Assembly (NCBI GenBank): GCA_009926035.1
Contig: RFPQ01000046.1
Span: forward strand, 1 to 6,652
DNA: 6,652 nt
Direction: 5' to 3'
From: Betaproteobacteria bacterium
GTDB taxonomy: Bacteria; Pseudomonadota; Gammaproteobacteria; Burkholderiales; Methylophilaceae
Numbering within the stretch: the stretch's first letter is position 1; every line of letters starts with the position of its first letter. The notes beneath the pieces were generated by a model that worked only from the letters and a program-made list of their open reading frames with translations, was not told the DNA's origin and searched no databases. Shown here in pieces: positions 1 through 6,652 of this stretch. The translations under genes and the position numbers were made by a program.

Positions 1-68
1 TAAATGAGACGCATTATTTTGATGAGTTTATTGTATTATCTAAGCGTCATTATATAAATCTATTACCA

Positions 69-494
69 ATGAAAATAAAAACACTTTTTTTTATAGGGTT
101 ATCTGCCTTATCATTTTCATCTTATACATTTTCTTATCCGAGAAATGATGCTCCAGTTCAAGAACCCTCTGTTGATTTTTTAAATCTTAAAGATGGTGAT
201 CAAGTCTCAAATCCTTTCAAGGTAGTATTTAAAGCCAATGGTATCCGAACAGAGCCAGCAGGCGAATTTAAAGAGGGCTCTGGACACCATCATTTGTTAA
301 TTAATCAGCCTTATATAGAAAAAGGCAATACGATTCCTGCGGATTCAAATCATTTACATTTTGGAAAAGGACAGACCGAAACCGAGCTTAATCTAAATGC
401 CGGTGTGTATACTCTTACCCTTCAATTTGCCGATGGATATCACCGATCTTATGGGAAGACTCTAAGTAAGACTATTCAGATTGAAGTGAAGTAA
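69..494 (+). CDS. Exported DUF4399 domain protein
   Basis: This 141-residue protein matches the DUF4399 family, whose function is not established. It starts with a Sec-type signal peptide: Lys at positions 2 and 4, a hydrophobic core at about 5-20, and probable cleavage around residues 20-23, so the mature protein is probably periplasmic. Family hallmarks are GHHHLLIN at 72-79, HLHFGKGQTE at 95-104 and LTLQFADGYH at 116-125. The mature part looks all-beta. The clustered histidines (73-75, 95, 97, 125) could bind a metal, which is inference. The frame stays open upstream to the window edge, but the ATG at 69 is chosen because it places the signal peptide at the N-terminus. No Shine-Dalgarno is visible. 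The next gene starts 16 bp downstream, so co-transcription is likely. Family assignment is confident from the motifs; function is unknown. Confidence 0.88.
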   Translation: MKIKTLFFIGLSALSFSSYTFSYPRNDAPVQEPSVDFLNLKDGDQVSNPFKVVFKANGIRTEPAGEFKEGSGHHHLLINQPYIEKGNTIPADSNHLHFGKGQTETELNLNAGVYTLTLQFADGYHRSYGKTLSKTIQIEVK

Positions 495-510
495 AACTTA
501 AAATATCTCT

Positions 511-1104
511 ATGGTTAGCAATAAAGAAGATTTATTTAAAAAATCGGTTCTTCTGGTAGCTTTAGCTAACCTAAGTTATTTTTTTGTTGAATTTTTTGTA
601 GCGCGCAATATTCATGCCACTTCTCTTTTTGCGGATAGTATTGATTTTCTGGAAGATGCATCAATTAATCTTCTTATTTTTATTGCATTGCATTGGACCT
701 CTCAAAATAAAGCAAGACTTGGAAAACTCTTAGCCGTGATTTTAGTAATTCCTGCATTCGCTTTTTTATATACAGCTTGGCAAAAATTTTATATACCATT
801 AGTTCCAGATCCCTCCATACTCTCTATGACTGGGCTTGGTGCTTTATTGATTAATTTTAGTTGCGCATATGTCTTAATGCAATTTAGGTATTATCAAGGG
901 AGTTTATCGCGAGCTGCTTTTCTTTCAGCTCGAAATGATGCATATGCTAATCTAGCCATTATCATTGCTGGATTAATAAGCTTTAATTGGTATTCAATAT
1001 GGCCTGACTTGGTTGTTGGTTTTTTTATTATGGTAATTAATCTTGATGCAGCTAGGGAAATCTGGGAGGCTTCAGATAGGGAAGATTTAGAATTGAAGCC
1101 CTAG
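511..1104 (+). CDS. Short CDF-like cation transporter, membrane domain only
   Basis: This 197-residue inner-membrane protein has about six predicted helices, near residues 12-31, 38-61, 71-90, 104-125, 144-160 and 164-181. It resembles the transmembrane domain of cation diffusion facilitators, which export Zn2+, Co2+, Cd2+ or Fe2+ in exchange for protons. Helix 2 carries ADSIDFLEDA (41-50), giving D42, D45 and D49; D45 and D49 sit where the family's H/DxxxD metal pair lies. Helix 5 carries SARNDAYANL (139-148): D143 is kept, but the usual metal-binding His four residues earlier is Ser139. The protein ends shortly after helix 6 and lacks the C-terminal cytoplasmic dimerisation domain of typical CDFs (about 300 residues). 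It may be a specialised short subfamily, not a truncation, because the reading frame ends cleanly. Substrate is unknown. It follows the DUF4399 gene by 16 bp. No Shine-Dalgarno is visible. Confidence 0.8.
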   Translation: MVSNKEDLFKKSVLLVALANLSYFFVEFFVARNIHATSLFADSIDFLEDASINLLIFIALHWTSQNKARLGKLLAVILVIPAFAFLYTAWQKFYIPLVPDPSILSMTGLGALLINFSCAYVLMQFRYYQGSLSRAAFLSARNDAYANLAIIIAGLISFNWYSIWPDLVVGFFIMVINLDAAREIWEASDREDLELKP

Positions 1105-1130
1105 AGTTTTTTAATCAAGAAATGAACAAA

Positions 1131-1138
1131 TATAGAAT
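1131..1138 (+). promoter_or_regulatory. Possible -10 element before the lipoprotein gene
   Basis: TATAGAAT lies 18 bp before the ATG at 1157 and resembles a sigma70 -10 box (TATAAT). No convincing -35 is visible at the usual spacing; only a T run at 1107-1112 falls there. The 10-mer TAGAATGTTT starting at 1133 recurs at 5333 upstream of nhaD. In such AT-rich DNA, chance matches are common. Confidence 0.2.
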
Positions 1139-1156
1139 GTTTTAGTCATATAGAAA

Positions 1157-1809
1157 ATGAAATTTATTTTTACTATGATTTCTTTAATGTCCTTGCTCGG
1201 TATTGCAGGGTGCCAACATCTTTCGCAAAAAAATCCAACACTTAAAGCTGAGCTTACTGTTTTTCATGAACTTCCAAAAGACTTTAAACCTTCTACCGTT
1301 GCTATTGTGGGCATCAATCTCAAAAAAGCTCTTTAGAGTTTAAGAATTATTCGGCCATTTTAAAAGAGCGTATCGAGAAATTGGGCTTTACTGTCGTAGA
1401 CCATTCTAAAAAACCTGAACTGCTCCTTTTCTTTGATTATGGAGACGACAATGGCAAGGAAATGACTGAAACCTACACCATTCCTGATTTTGGTATGATC
1501 GGTTATACAGGCTACTCTTTAAATTCCTGGGGTATGTATACCGGTATGCCTATGTATGGATATCGGGGTTATCAAACCCATATTAATAAATATACTTTAT
1601 TTACACGATATATTCGTATTGATATAGCGCAGCCCAAAACCAAGGGTACTGAGCTTGATAAAATTTATGAAGGCCATTTAAAAAGCAAAGGTACATGTTC
1701 AAAACTTACTGTGACGCTTCCATATCTCATTGATATGTATTTCCAGAATTTCCCTGGGAAAAATAATGATACGCAGTCTCTTGAAAAATCTTGGAATGGT
1801 GTTTGCTAA
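1157..1809 (+). pseudogene. Frameshifted DUF4136-like outer-membrane lipoprotein
   Basis: The ATG at 1157 opens a lipoprotein signal peptide with lipobox IAGC (residues 16-19, acylated Cys19). The frame continues for 59 codons to a TAG at 1334-1336. The rest of the same protein is in the -1 frame and runs to the stop at 1807-1809. The join falls at six A at 1322-1327: one extra A, or a -1 slip, would give GINLKKSSLEFKNY and a product of about 217 residues, normal for DUF4136-type lipoproteins. Downstream family features are a charged helix, a Gly/Tyr/Met-rich stretch coded by about 1490-1575, and PYLIDMYFQNFPG near the end. The 3' part alone could only start at non-ATG codons such as TTG 1381, which would drop the export signal. 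The break may be a real inactivating mutation, a sequencing error in the homopolymer, or, less likely, slippage. The exact role of the family is unknown. The next gene starts 9 bp after the stop. Confidence 0.75.
1322..1336 (+). other. Frameshift point: A6 run followed by in-frame stop
   Basis: In the upstream frame the codons read CTC AAA AAA GCT CTT TAG. The downstream coding frame reads CAA AAA AGC TCT TTA GAG across the same bases. A seventh A would restore one continuous lipoprotein gene. The run is not in the phase of the classical A_AAA_AAG slippery heptamer: here the zero frame is C_AAA_AAA_G, so P-site re-pairing would meet CAA. This makes an indel more likely than programmed frameshifting. 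Confidence 0.7.
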
Positions 1810-1818
1810 TTTTTTAAC

Positions 1819-2448
1819 ATGAAATCTTTAGCTTTTAAAAATTTAATCCTCTTTCTCCCTCTTATCCCAAGCATATGTTTTGCAAAAGATTGGAATTTTG
1901 ATGTCTTTATGGATGACAAATTAATTGGAGAGCACTCTTTTCAGCTCAGAGAACAAGATAAATTTAATCAGCTCACCAGTAATGCTCAGTTTAAAGTAAC
2001 ACTTTTATCTATTCCAGTTTATAAGTATAAACATCTATCGCAAGAGTTATGGAATAAAGACTGTTTGCATACCGTTGAATCTTCGACACAAGATGGGGGA
2101 GTTGATTACAAAGTATTAGGTAAAACAGAAGCCAATACTTTTAAATTAATTGAACCTGCTAAAGAAGCATTTGTAGCAGATTGCCCGATGACATTTAGCT
2201 ATTGGAATCCTCTTATGCTAAAGCAAAAAAAACTTTTAAATGTTCAGACAGGGGAATACCCGGAAGTATCGATTAAATATTTGGGTAAAAAGTCTATTAA
2301 GGTTAAAAATGAAAATTTAGAAGCTGATTCCTATGAGCTTTTAGCACCTAAAATTAATATACAGCTTTGGTATAAAGATAACAAGGAATGGGTTAAGTTA
2401 GAATCTATCACGCCTGATAATCATCATATTGTTTATACACTTAAGTAA
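1819..2448 (+). CDS. Exported DUF6134-like protein
   Basis: This 209-residue protein has a signal peptide (Lys2, Lys7, hydrophobic core about 9-20) with likely cleavage after SICFA at residue 22, so it is probably periplasmic. It resembles the DUF6134 family of uncharacterised proteobacterial proteins. Recognisable elements are DWNFDVF near 24-30, IGEHSF (36-41), VYKYKHLSQELW (67-78) with DCL (81-83), CPMTFSYWNP (122-131) and LWYKDNKEWVKLES (183-196). The final motif recalls the end of DUF3108-type beta-rich envelope proteins. Cys82 and Cys122 of the mature protein could form a disulfide (inference). It starts 9 bp after the lipoprotein stop, suggesting co-transcription. No Shine-Dalgarno is seen. 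Function is unknown. The family name is recalled from motif pattern and is less certain than the statement that it is an exported conserved protein. Confidence 0.78.
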   Translation: MKSLAFKNLILFLPLIPSICFAKDWNFDVFMDDKLIGEHSFQLREQDKFNQLTSNAQFKVTLLSIPVYKYKHLSQELWNKDCLHTVESSTQDGGVDYKVLGKTEANTFKLIEPAKEAFVADCPMTFSYWNPLMLKQKKLLNVQTGEYPEVSIKYLGKKSIKVKNENLEADSYELLAPKINIQLWYKDNKEWVKLESITPDNHHIVYTLK

Positions 2449-2556
2449 ATATCATTGATAGAAGCCTTGGGGTAATTAATACCAGATTATTCAAACAATC
2501 CTGCAATTAGTTTTTTTATGGTAATTTCTAAAGTATAGAAAATTTACTATTTCCAC
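2449..2556. other. 108-bp intergenic gap before glnE
   Basis: The gap is AT-rich and holds no ORF of note. GGTAATTAATACC (2471-2483) can form only a 4-bp stem and lacks a following T tract, so it is not a convincing terminator. TATAGA at 2534-2539 is -10-like, 18 bp before the glnE ATG, but only a T run lies at -35 distance. glnE could have its own promoter here, though the evidence is weak. Confidence 0.4.
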
Positions 2557-5277
2557 ATGAGCATGTATATTCAGCAAAAATCATTAACGAGTCAATTAAT
2601 AGGCAAGAATCTTGCTCACACTTATTATTGTTCGCCTTATATAAAAAGATTATTTGAGGCTGATCAAGATCTTGAACAAAAGTCACTTGAACACCTAAGT
2701 CATCCATTTAGTCGTCAAGAGATGGAATCATGGCTGAATAACCGCCAAATTTCAGATGAAGTAGGTTTAAATCAATCTCTTCGTAAATTACGACAATACG
2801 TTATCGCCAATATCATTCTTCGCGATCTTAATAAACTAGGTGATTTAGATGAAGTTTTAGTATCAGTTACTACGCTTGCTGAAATAACTTTAATTCAAGC
2901 ACATCAATTTCATTTCAATTCCCTTAAGAACATTCATGGCTCCCCGATAGGATTAAATAGTGAAGAGCAACTATTAAGTATTGTTGGTATGGGTAAGTTA
3001 GGTGGAGAAGAGCTCAATGTCTCATCTGATATTGATCTTATTTTTACATATCCCGAAGAAGGGGAAACTGAAGGTAAAGAATCTATAACCAATCAAAGCT
3101 TTTTTATTAAGCTTTGCAAAAAAATCATATCGAGTCTCAATGACATCACCGAAGATGGATTTGTATTTCGTGTTGATATGCAATTAAGACCTTTCGGTTC
3201 AGAGGGACAAATTACATGCAGTTATCAGATGCTAGAAGATTATTATCAAAAATATGGAAGGGAATGGGAAAGATATGCCTGGGTGAAAGGTCGCGTTATA
3301 TTTGGGCCACAAATAGAGCTTAACAAAATTATTGACCCTTTTGTATATCGCAGGTACTTAGATTATGGTGCATTAAATTCTATGCGCGACTTAAAGAGTC
3401 AAATTCAAAATGATGTTAATAAAAGAGGCATTCAAGAAAATATTAAACTTGGTCGAGGCGGCATTCGCAAGATTGAATTTATCGTGCAGGTTTATCAATT
3501 AATTAGAGGTGGTCAAGATAAAGCCTTAAAACTAAAATCACTTTTGCCGACATTAAAACTTCTAGAAGCTAAAAATTTACTATCTACTGAAGCTGTCAAA
3601 TTATTATCTGAAGCTTATCGATTCTTAAGAAATCTTGAGCATAGACTTCAGTATATGGAAGACTTGCAAACTCAAGAGCTACCAAAGTCTGATGAAAGCA
3701 AATTAAGAGTCGCAAAATCGATGCAATATGAGAATTGGAGTTTATTTTATCGAGATCTTGAGATTCATAGAGCAAACGTAGAATTTTATTTTGACGAAGT
3801 TTTTAAAGAGGCCATTAAAGATGAGGATTCGCCTCAATTAAATATGGCTAAAGCACTTTGGCATAGCACTTTGAAGTTAGAGGATGCACATCAGCATCTC
3901 GAGAATTTAGGATTTAAATCACCGAGTGAGACTTATCGAGTACTTGATGGACTCAAGCATAGTTCACGTTATCTTCATTTACCTGAATCGAGTCGGCAAC
4001 GATTCGATTTGCTTATGCCTTTAATTATAAATGAAGTCTCTTTGACGTCGGCTTCTTATACAGTAATGATAAGAATGATCTCAGTTTTAGAGAGTATATG
4101 TCGGCGTGCAAGTTATCTTGCGATGCTCACAGAAAATCCGAGTGCGCTAAAGATACTTATTAAATTATCTGAAGCAGGCCCTTGGCTATCTCAATACCTC
4201 GTTCAGCACCCGATTTTAATTGATGAGCTTCTTGATATTAAACATTTTTACACGAAACCAGATTTTGCTGAAATAAAAGTGAGACTTCAAAAAGATTTAC
4301 TGAATACTCAGGATGATATTGAGCAGCAAATGAATGTGATGCGGAATATTAAGCATGCCACTATTTTTAAATTAGCAGCGCTCGAGGTGATAGGAGATGT
4401 ATCAGTTGAAAATCTTTCTGATTATTTAACTGAGCTTGCTGATTTATTGATTGAAGAAGCATTATATTTAGTTTGGAATCATCTGTATTCAGAGCAAACG
4501 GATTTACCTAAGTTTGCAGTAATTGCATATGGAAAATTTGGTGGTAAAGAAATGAGCTATACGTCAGATTTAGACGTTGTATTTATCTATGATGATGACC
4601 GAGATGGTATGGCCGAAAAATATGCAAGATTTGCACAGCGTATTAATAGTTGGCTAAATACTTATACATCCTCAGGTGTACTTTATGAAATTGATCTCGC
4701 ATTAAGACCTGATGGTGCTAGTGGGCTTTTAGTGAGTTCAATTAATGCTTTTCGAGATTATCAATCAAAGAGGGCATGGACCTGGGAGCATCAAGCGATC
4801 ACACGCGCTAGATTTTGTGCTGGAGACAGAGAAATAGGTAATCAATTTGAAAAGATTCGATTTGATATTTTAAATACTACAAGAGATATAAATCAGTTAA
4901 AGAAAGATATAGTAGAGATGCGAGAAAAAATGGTCGAAAAACACAAAGTCGATCATCAGTATTTTGATTTAAAGCAAGATCGTGGCGGTATTATTGATAT
5001 TGAATTTATTGTGCAATATTTTGTATTGGCTTTTAGTGCTTCATATAAAGAACTCACTCACAATATAGGCAATATTGGACTACTTAATCTTTTTAGTAAA
5101 AAAAATTTAATAGAAGTTGAAACAGCAAAAAAACTCATTGATGCATACCGCTTATATAGATCACTTCAACATCAATTAGGGCTGGAAGCTAAACTCGATG
5201 GCAAAGTGATACTTTCTAAAGTTAATCATTATCCCATGGAAGTTATATCGATCTGGAAGGAAGTTTTTTTAAATTAA
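2557..5277 (+). CDS. glnE: Bifunctional glutamine synthetase adenylyltransferase/deadenylase GlnE
   Basis: GlnE adenylylates glutamine synthetase to inactivate it, and removes the AMP by phosphorolysis to reactivate it, in response to PII signalling. It is cytoplasmic. At 906 residues it is close to the E. coli protein (about 946). Two nucleotidyltransferase domains are present in the expected order. The N-terminal deadenylase has GMGKLGGEE (144-152), SSDIDL with D158 and D160, RVDMQLRPFG with D207, and GRGGIRKIEF (299-308). The C-terminal adenylyltransferase has YGKFGGKEM (658-666), SDLDVVF with D671 and D673, YEIDLALRPDG with D713, and DRGGIIDIEF (808-817). All metal-binding Asp positions are kept, so both activities should be intact. 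The ATG at 2557 is preferred; another Met lies at residue 3 (2563), and no Shine-Dalgarno separates them. No glnA, glnB or glnD lies in this window. Confidence 0.97.
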   Translation: MSMYIQQKSLTSQLIGKNLAHTYYCSPYIKRLFEADQDLEQKSLEHLSHPFSRQEMESWLNNRQISDEVGLNQSLRKLRQYVIANIILRDLNKLGDLDEVLVSVTTLAEITLIQAHQFHFNSLKNIHGSPIGLNSEEQLLSIVGMGKLGGEELNVSSDIDLIFTYPEEGETEGKESITNQSFFIKLCKKIISSLNDITEDGFVFRVDMQLRPFGSEGQITCSYQMLEDYYQKYGREWERYAWVKGRVIFGPQIELNKIIDPFVYRRYLDYGALNSMRDLKSQIQNDVNKRGIQENIKLGRGGIRKIEFIVQVYQLIRGGQDKALKLKSLLPTLKLLEAKNLLSTEAVKLLSEAYRFLRNLEHRLQYMEDLQTQELPKSDESKLRVAKSMQYENWSLFYRDLEIHRANVEFYFDEVFKEAIKDEDSPQLNMAKALWHSTLKLEDAHQHLENLGFKSPSETYRVLDGLKHSSRYLHLPESSRQRFDLLMPLIINEVSLTSASYTVMIRMISVLESICRRASYLAMLTENPSALKILIKLSEAGPWLSQYLVQHPILIDELLDIKHFYTKPDFAEIKVRLQKDLLNTQDDIEQQMNVMRNIKHATIFKLAALEVIGDVSVENLSDYLTELADLLIEEALYLVWNHLYSEQTDLPKFAVIAYGKFGGKEMSYTSDLDVVFIYDDDRDGMAEKYARFAQRINSWLNTYTSSGVLYEIDLALRPDGASGLLVSSINAFRDYQSKRAWTWEHQAITRARFCAGDREIGNQFEKIRFDILNTTRDINQLKKDIVEMREKMVEKHKVDHQYFDLKQDRGGIIDIEFIVQYFVLAFSASYKELTHNIGNIGLLNLFSKKNLIEVETAKKLIDAYRLYRSLQHQLGLEAKLDGKVILSKVNHYPMEVISIWKEVFLN

Positions 5278-5294
5278 CTGCCATAAGTTTTTTT
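5276..5294 (+). terminator. Weak possible terminator after glnE
   Basis: AACT (5276-5279) and AGTT (5286-5289) can pair around a six-base loop and are followed by T5 (5290-5294). The stem is only 4 bp and overlaps the stop codon, so intrinsic termination is a guess. Confidence 0.2.
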
Positions 5295-5324
5295 CAATTT
5301 TAATGATATACAAATCAAAGTATT

Positions 5325-5340
5325 TAGAATGTTAGAATGT
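5325..5340 (+). repeat. Tandem 8-bp repeat upstream of nhaD
   Basis: TAGAATGT occurs twice back to back (5325-5332 and 5333-5340) inside the 97-bp glnE-nhaD gap. Each copy contains TAGAAT, which resembles a -10 box, but no -35 is visible at standard spacing. It could be a promoter, a binding site, or chance in AT-rich DNA. Confidence 0.35.
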
Positions 5341-5374
5341 TTCTTTAAAAAATAAATCAGCAAAATAAAAAATT

Positions 5375-6652
5375 ATGATTAGCGCACTCATTATTATCTT
5401 CGTCATTACATATGCTTCAATTACGCTTGAACACTCCATAAAAATTAATAAATCAGCCACAGCATTACTTGGTGCAGGATTGTTATGGACCATATATGCA
5501 TTAGCAACTGGTGACCATACACTTGTAGGTCAACAATTATCCGAATCAATAGCTTCTACGGCTGAAATTGTTTTCTTTTTAATTGGTGCTATGACGATAG
5601 TAGAAGTAATTGATGCACATAATGGTTTTGAAGTTATAACCTCTCGTATAAAGACTAAAAAGCTAACATTTTTGCTATGGATCGTAGGATTTCTATCCTT
5701 CTTTTTAAGTGCTGTATTAGATAATTTAACAGCTACCATCGTGATGATCTCACTCACGAGAAAATTATTACAAAAACAAGAAGATAGACTGTTATTTGCA
5801 GCAATGGTGGTGATTTCAGCTAACGCCGGAGGTGCTTGGTCGCCCATTGGTGATGTAACAACCACGATGTTATGGATTGGTGGGCAAGTGACAACATTAG
5901 CTATTATTAAAGGTTTATTCTTAGCGTCATTAGCTAATTTAATTGCGCCCTTGTTATTTGTGAGCCATTCAATGAAGGGTAAACTTATTTCAACACAAGC
6001 TAAAACATATAACGCTTCTTCTAGTCTGACATCTGATTTTGAGAGGAACACTATGTTTTATTTAGGCCTCGGAATTTTGATTTTAGTGCCTGTGTTTAAA
6101 ACAGTGACACATTTACCACCTTATATGGGCATACTTTTTGGATTGGGCATTCTTTGGTTGGTAGGGGATTTGATACATTACAAGAAGGACGATGCTGATA
6201 AACAGCAATTCACTCTAGCCCATGCTTTACATCGTATTGACATGACATCGATTGTCTTTTTTATTGGGATTCTATTGGCTGTCGCTACACTCGAACATAG
6301 CCAAATTCTTCACTCATTCTCTGAGTTTTTAGATAGAACAGTGGGACGTCAGGACTATATTGTCACCTTATTAGGCTTACTAAGTGCTGTTGTTGATAAT
6401 GTCCCCCTTGTCGCAGCTTCAATGGGAATGTATGACTTAACGCAATATCCGGCCGATAGTTTCTTATGGGAATTTATGGCTTATTGTGCAGGTACAGGTG
6501 GATCAATACTTATTATTGGTTCGGCTGCAGGGGTTGCTGCTATGGGCTTAGAAAAGATTCCATTTTTTTGGTATGTTAAAAAGATTAGCTGGTTAGCTTT
6601 GATAGGCTATTTTGCAGGCATAGCTATCTATATTACTCAATTTAATTTAACT
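5375..6652 (+). CDS. nhaD: NhaD-type Na+/H+ antiporter, open at right edge
   Basis: This inner-membrane antiporter of the NhaD family (ion transporter superfamily) exports Na+ (or Li+) in exchange for H+, supporting sodium and pH homeostasis. The 426 codons in the window contain many hydrophobic helices and the family signatures: FLIGAMTIVEVIDAHNGF (68-85), SAVLDNLTAT with D116 (112-121), SANAGGAWSPIGDVTTTM with D160 (148-165), SAVVDNVPLVAAS with D341 (338-349), and GTGGSILIIGSAAG (373-386). The paired SAVxDN motifs are the inverted-repeat halves typical of the superfamily. The start at 5375 is fixed by an in-frame TAA at 5366-5368; the next in-frame Met is residue 73. The last codon ends exactly at the window edge with no stop, but the final helix and KKISWLALIGYFAG (402-415) resemble the family C-terminus, so only a short tail is probably missing. 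It lies 97 bp after glnE and lacks a Shine-Dalgarno. Confidence 0.94.
   Translation, partial: MISALIIIFVITYASITLEHSIKINKSATALLGAGLLWTIYALATGDHTLVGQQLSESIASTAEIVFFLIGAMTIVEVIDAHNGFEVITSRIKTKKLTFLLWIVGFLSFFLSAVLDNLTATIVMISLTRKLLQKQEDRLLFAAMVVISANAGGAWSPIGDVTTTMLWIGGQVTTLAIIKGLFLASLANLIAPLLFVSHSMKGKLISTQAKTYNASSSLTSDFERNTMFYLGLGILILVPVFKTVTHLPPYMGILFGLGILWLVGDLIHYKKDDADKQQFTLAHALHRIDMTSIVFFIGILLAVATLEHSQILHSFSEFLDRTVGRQDYIVTLLGLLSAVVDNVPLVAASMGMYDLTQYPADSFLWEFMAYCAGTGGSILIIGSAAGVAAMGLEKIPFFWYVKKISWLALIGYFAGIAIYITQFNLT

Noticed and set aside
8..48. Inverted repeat GACGC...GCGTC
   Set aside because: Only a 5-bp stem with a loop of about 31 bases, not convincing as a terminator or operator.
4..57. 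Short ORF of 17 codons (ATG at 4) with a hydrophobic translation
   Set aside because: It is too short, has no ribosome binding site, and sits in a fragment whose upstream context is cut off. Hydrophobic translation is common by chance in AT-rich DNA.
3..68. N-terminal extension of the DUF4399 protein, since its frame is open to the window start
   Set aside because: An extension would bury the clear signal peptide that begins at the ATG at 69. No ATG lies in this frame within the upstream 66 bases.
1319..1336. Programmed -1 ribosomal frameshift
   Set aside because: The A run is read as C_AAA_AAA_G in the zero frame, not A_AAA_AAG. No strong downstream stem or upstream SD-like stimulator is visible. 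A single-base indel is simpler.
1381..1809. Independent gene starting at TTG 1381
   Set aside because: The sequence before it in the same frame (from about 1321) reads as continuous family-like protein, and the matching lipoprotein signal lies in the other frame upstream. It is the 3' part of the frameshifted gene.
5530..6051. 173-codon open frame on the minus strand
   Set aside because: It lies wholly antisense to nhaD, whose + strand frame carries clear family motifs through the same region. The minus-strand translation shows no recognisable domain.

Overview
This is a low-GC (about one third G+C by eye) bacterial chromosomal segment. It is densely packed, and every gene I can support is on the + strand. 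The best-anchored gene is a full-length glnE (two-domain glutamine synthetase adenylyltransferase/deadenylase). Together with DUF4399, DUF4136-like and DUF6134-like envelope proteins, this points to a Gram-negative proteobacterium. A low-GC, compact betaproteobacterium such as a Methylophilaceae/OM43-type lineage would fit, but that placement is an inference from gene content and composition, not a sequence search.

Layout. 69-494: a small exported DUF4399 protein. 511-1104: a short six-helix membrane protein resembling the membrane half of cation diffusion facilitators. 1157-1809: a DUF4136-like lipoprotein gene broken by a one-base frameshift at a run of six A (1322-1327). 1819-2448: an exported DUF6134-like protein. 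2557-5277: glnE. 5375-6652: a NhaD-type Na+/H+ antiporter that is still open at the right edge but looks nearly complete. The first four genes are 9 to 52 bp apart and could be one transcript of envelope and membrane functions. glnE and nhaD have gaps of 108 and 97 bp, long enough for their own promoters. No gene-free stretch exceeds about 110 bp.

How the genes relate. glnE controls nitrogen assimilation by modifying glutamine synthetase. nhaD handles Na+/H+ exchange at the inner membrane. The upstream genes encode envelope proteins of unknown or only partly known function. I see no shared pathway linking all six. None of the six starts has a recognisable Shine-Dalgarno sequence.

I found no CRISPR array, insertion sequence, tRNA, rRNA, phage gene or toxin-antitoxin or defence system. 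This reads as ordinary chromosome, not as a hidden new system. The items most worth checking are the frameshifted lipoprotein and the unusual tail-less CDF-like protein next to the histidine-rich DUF4399 protein.
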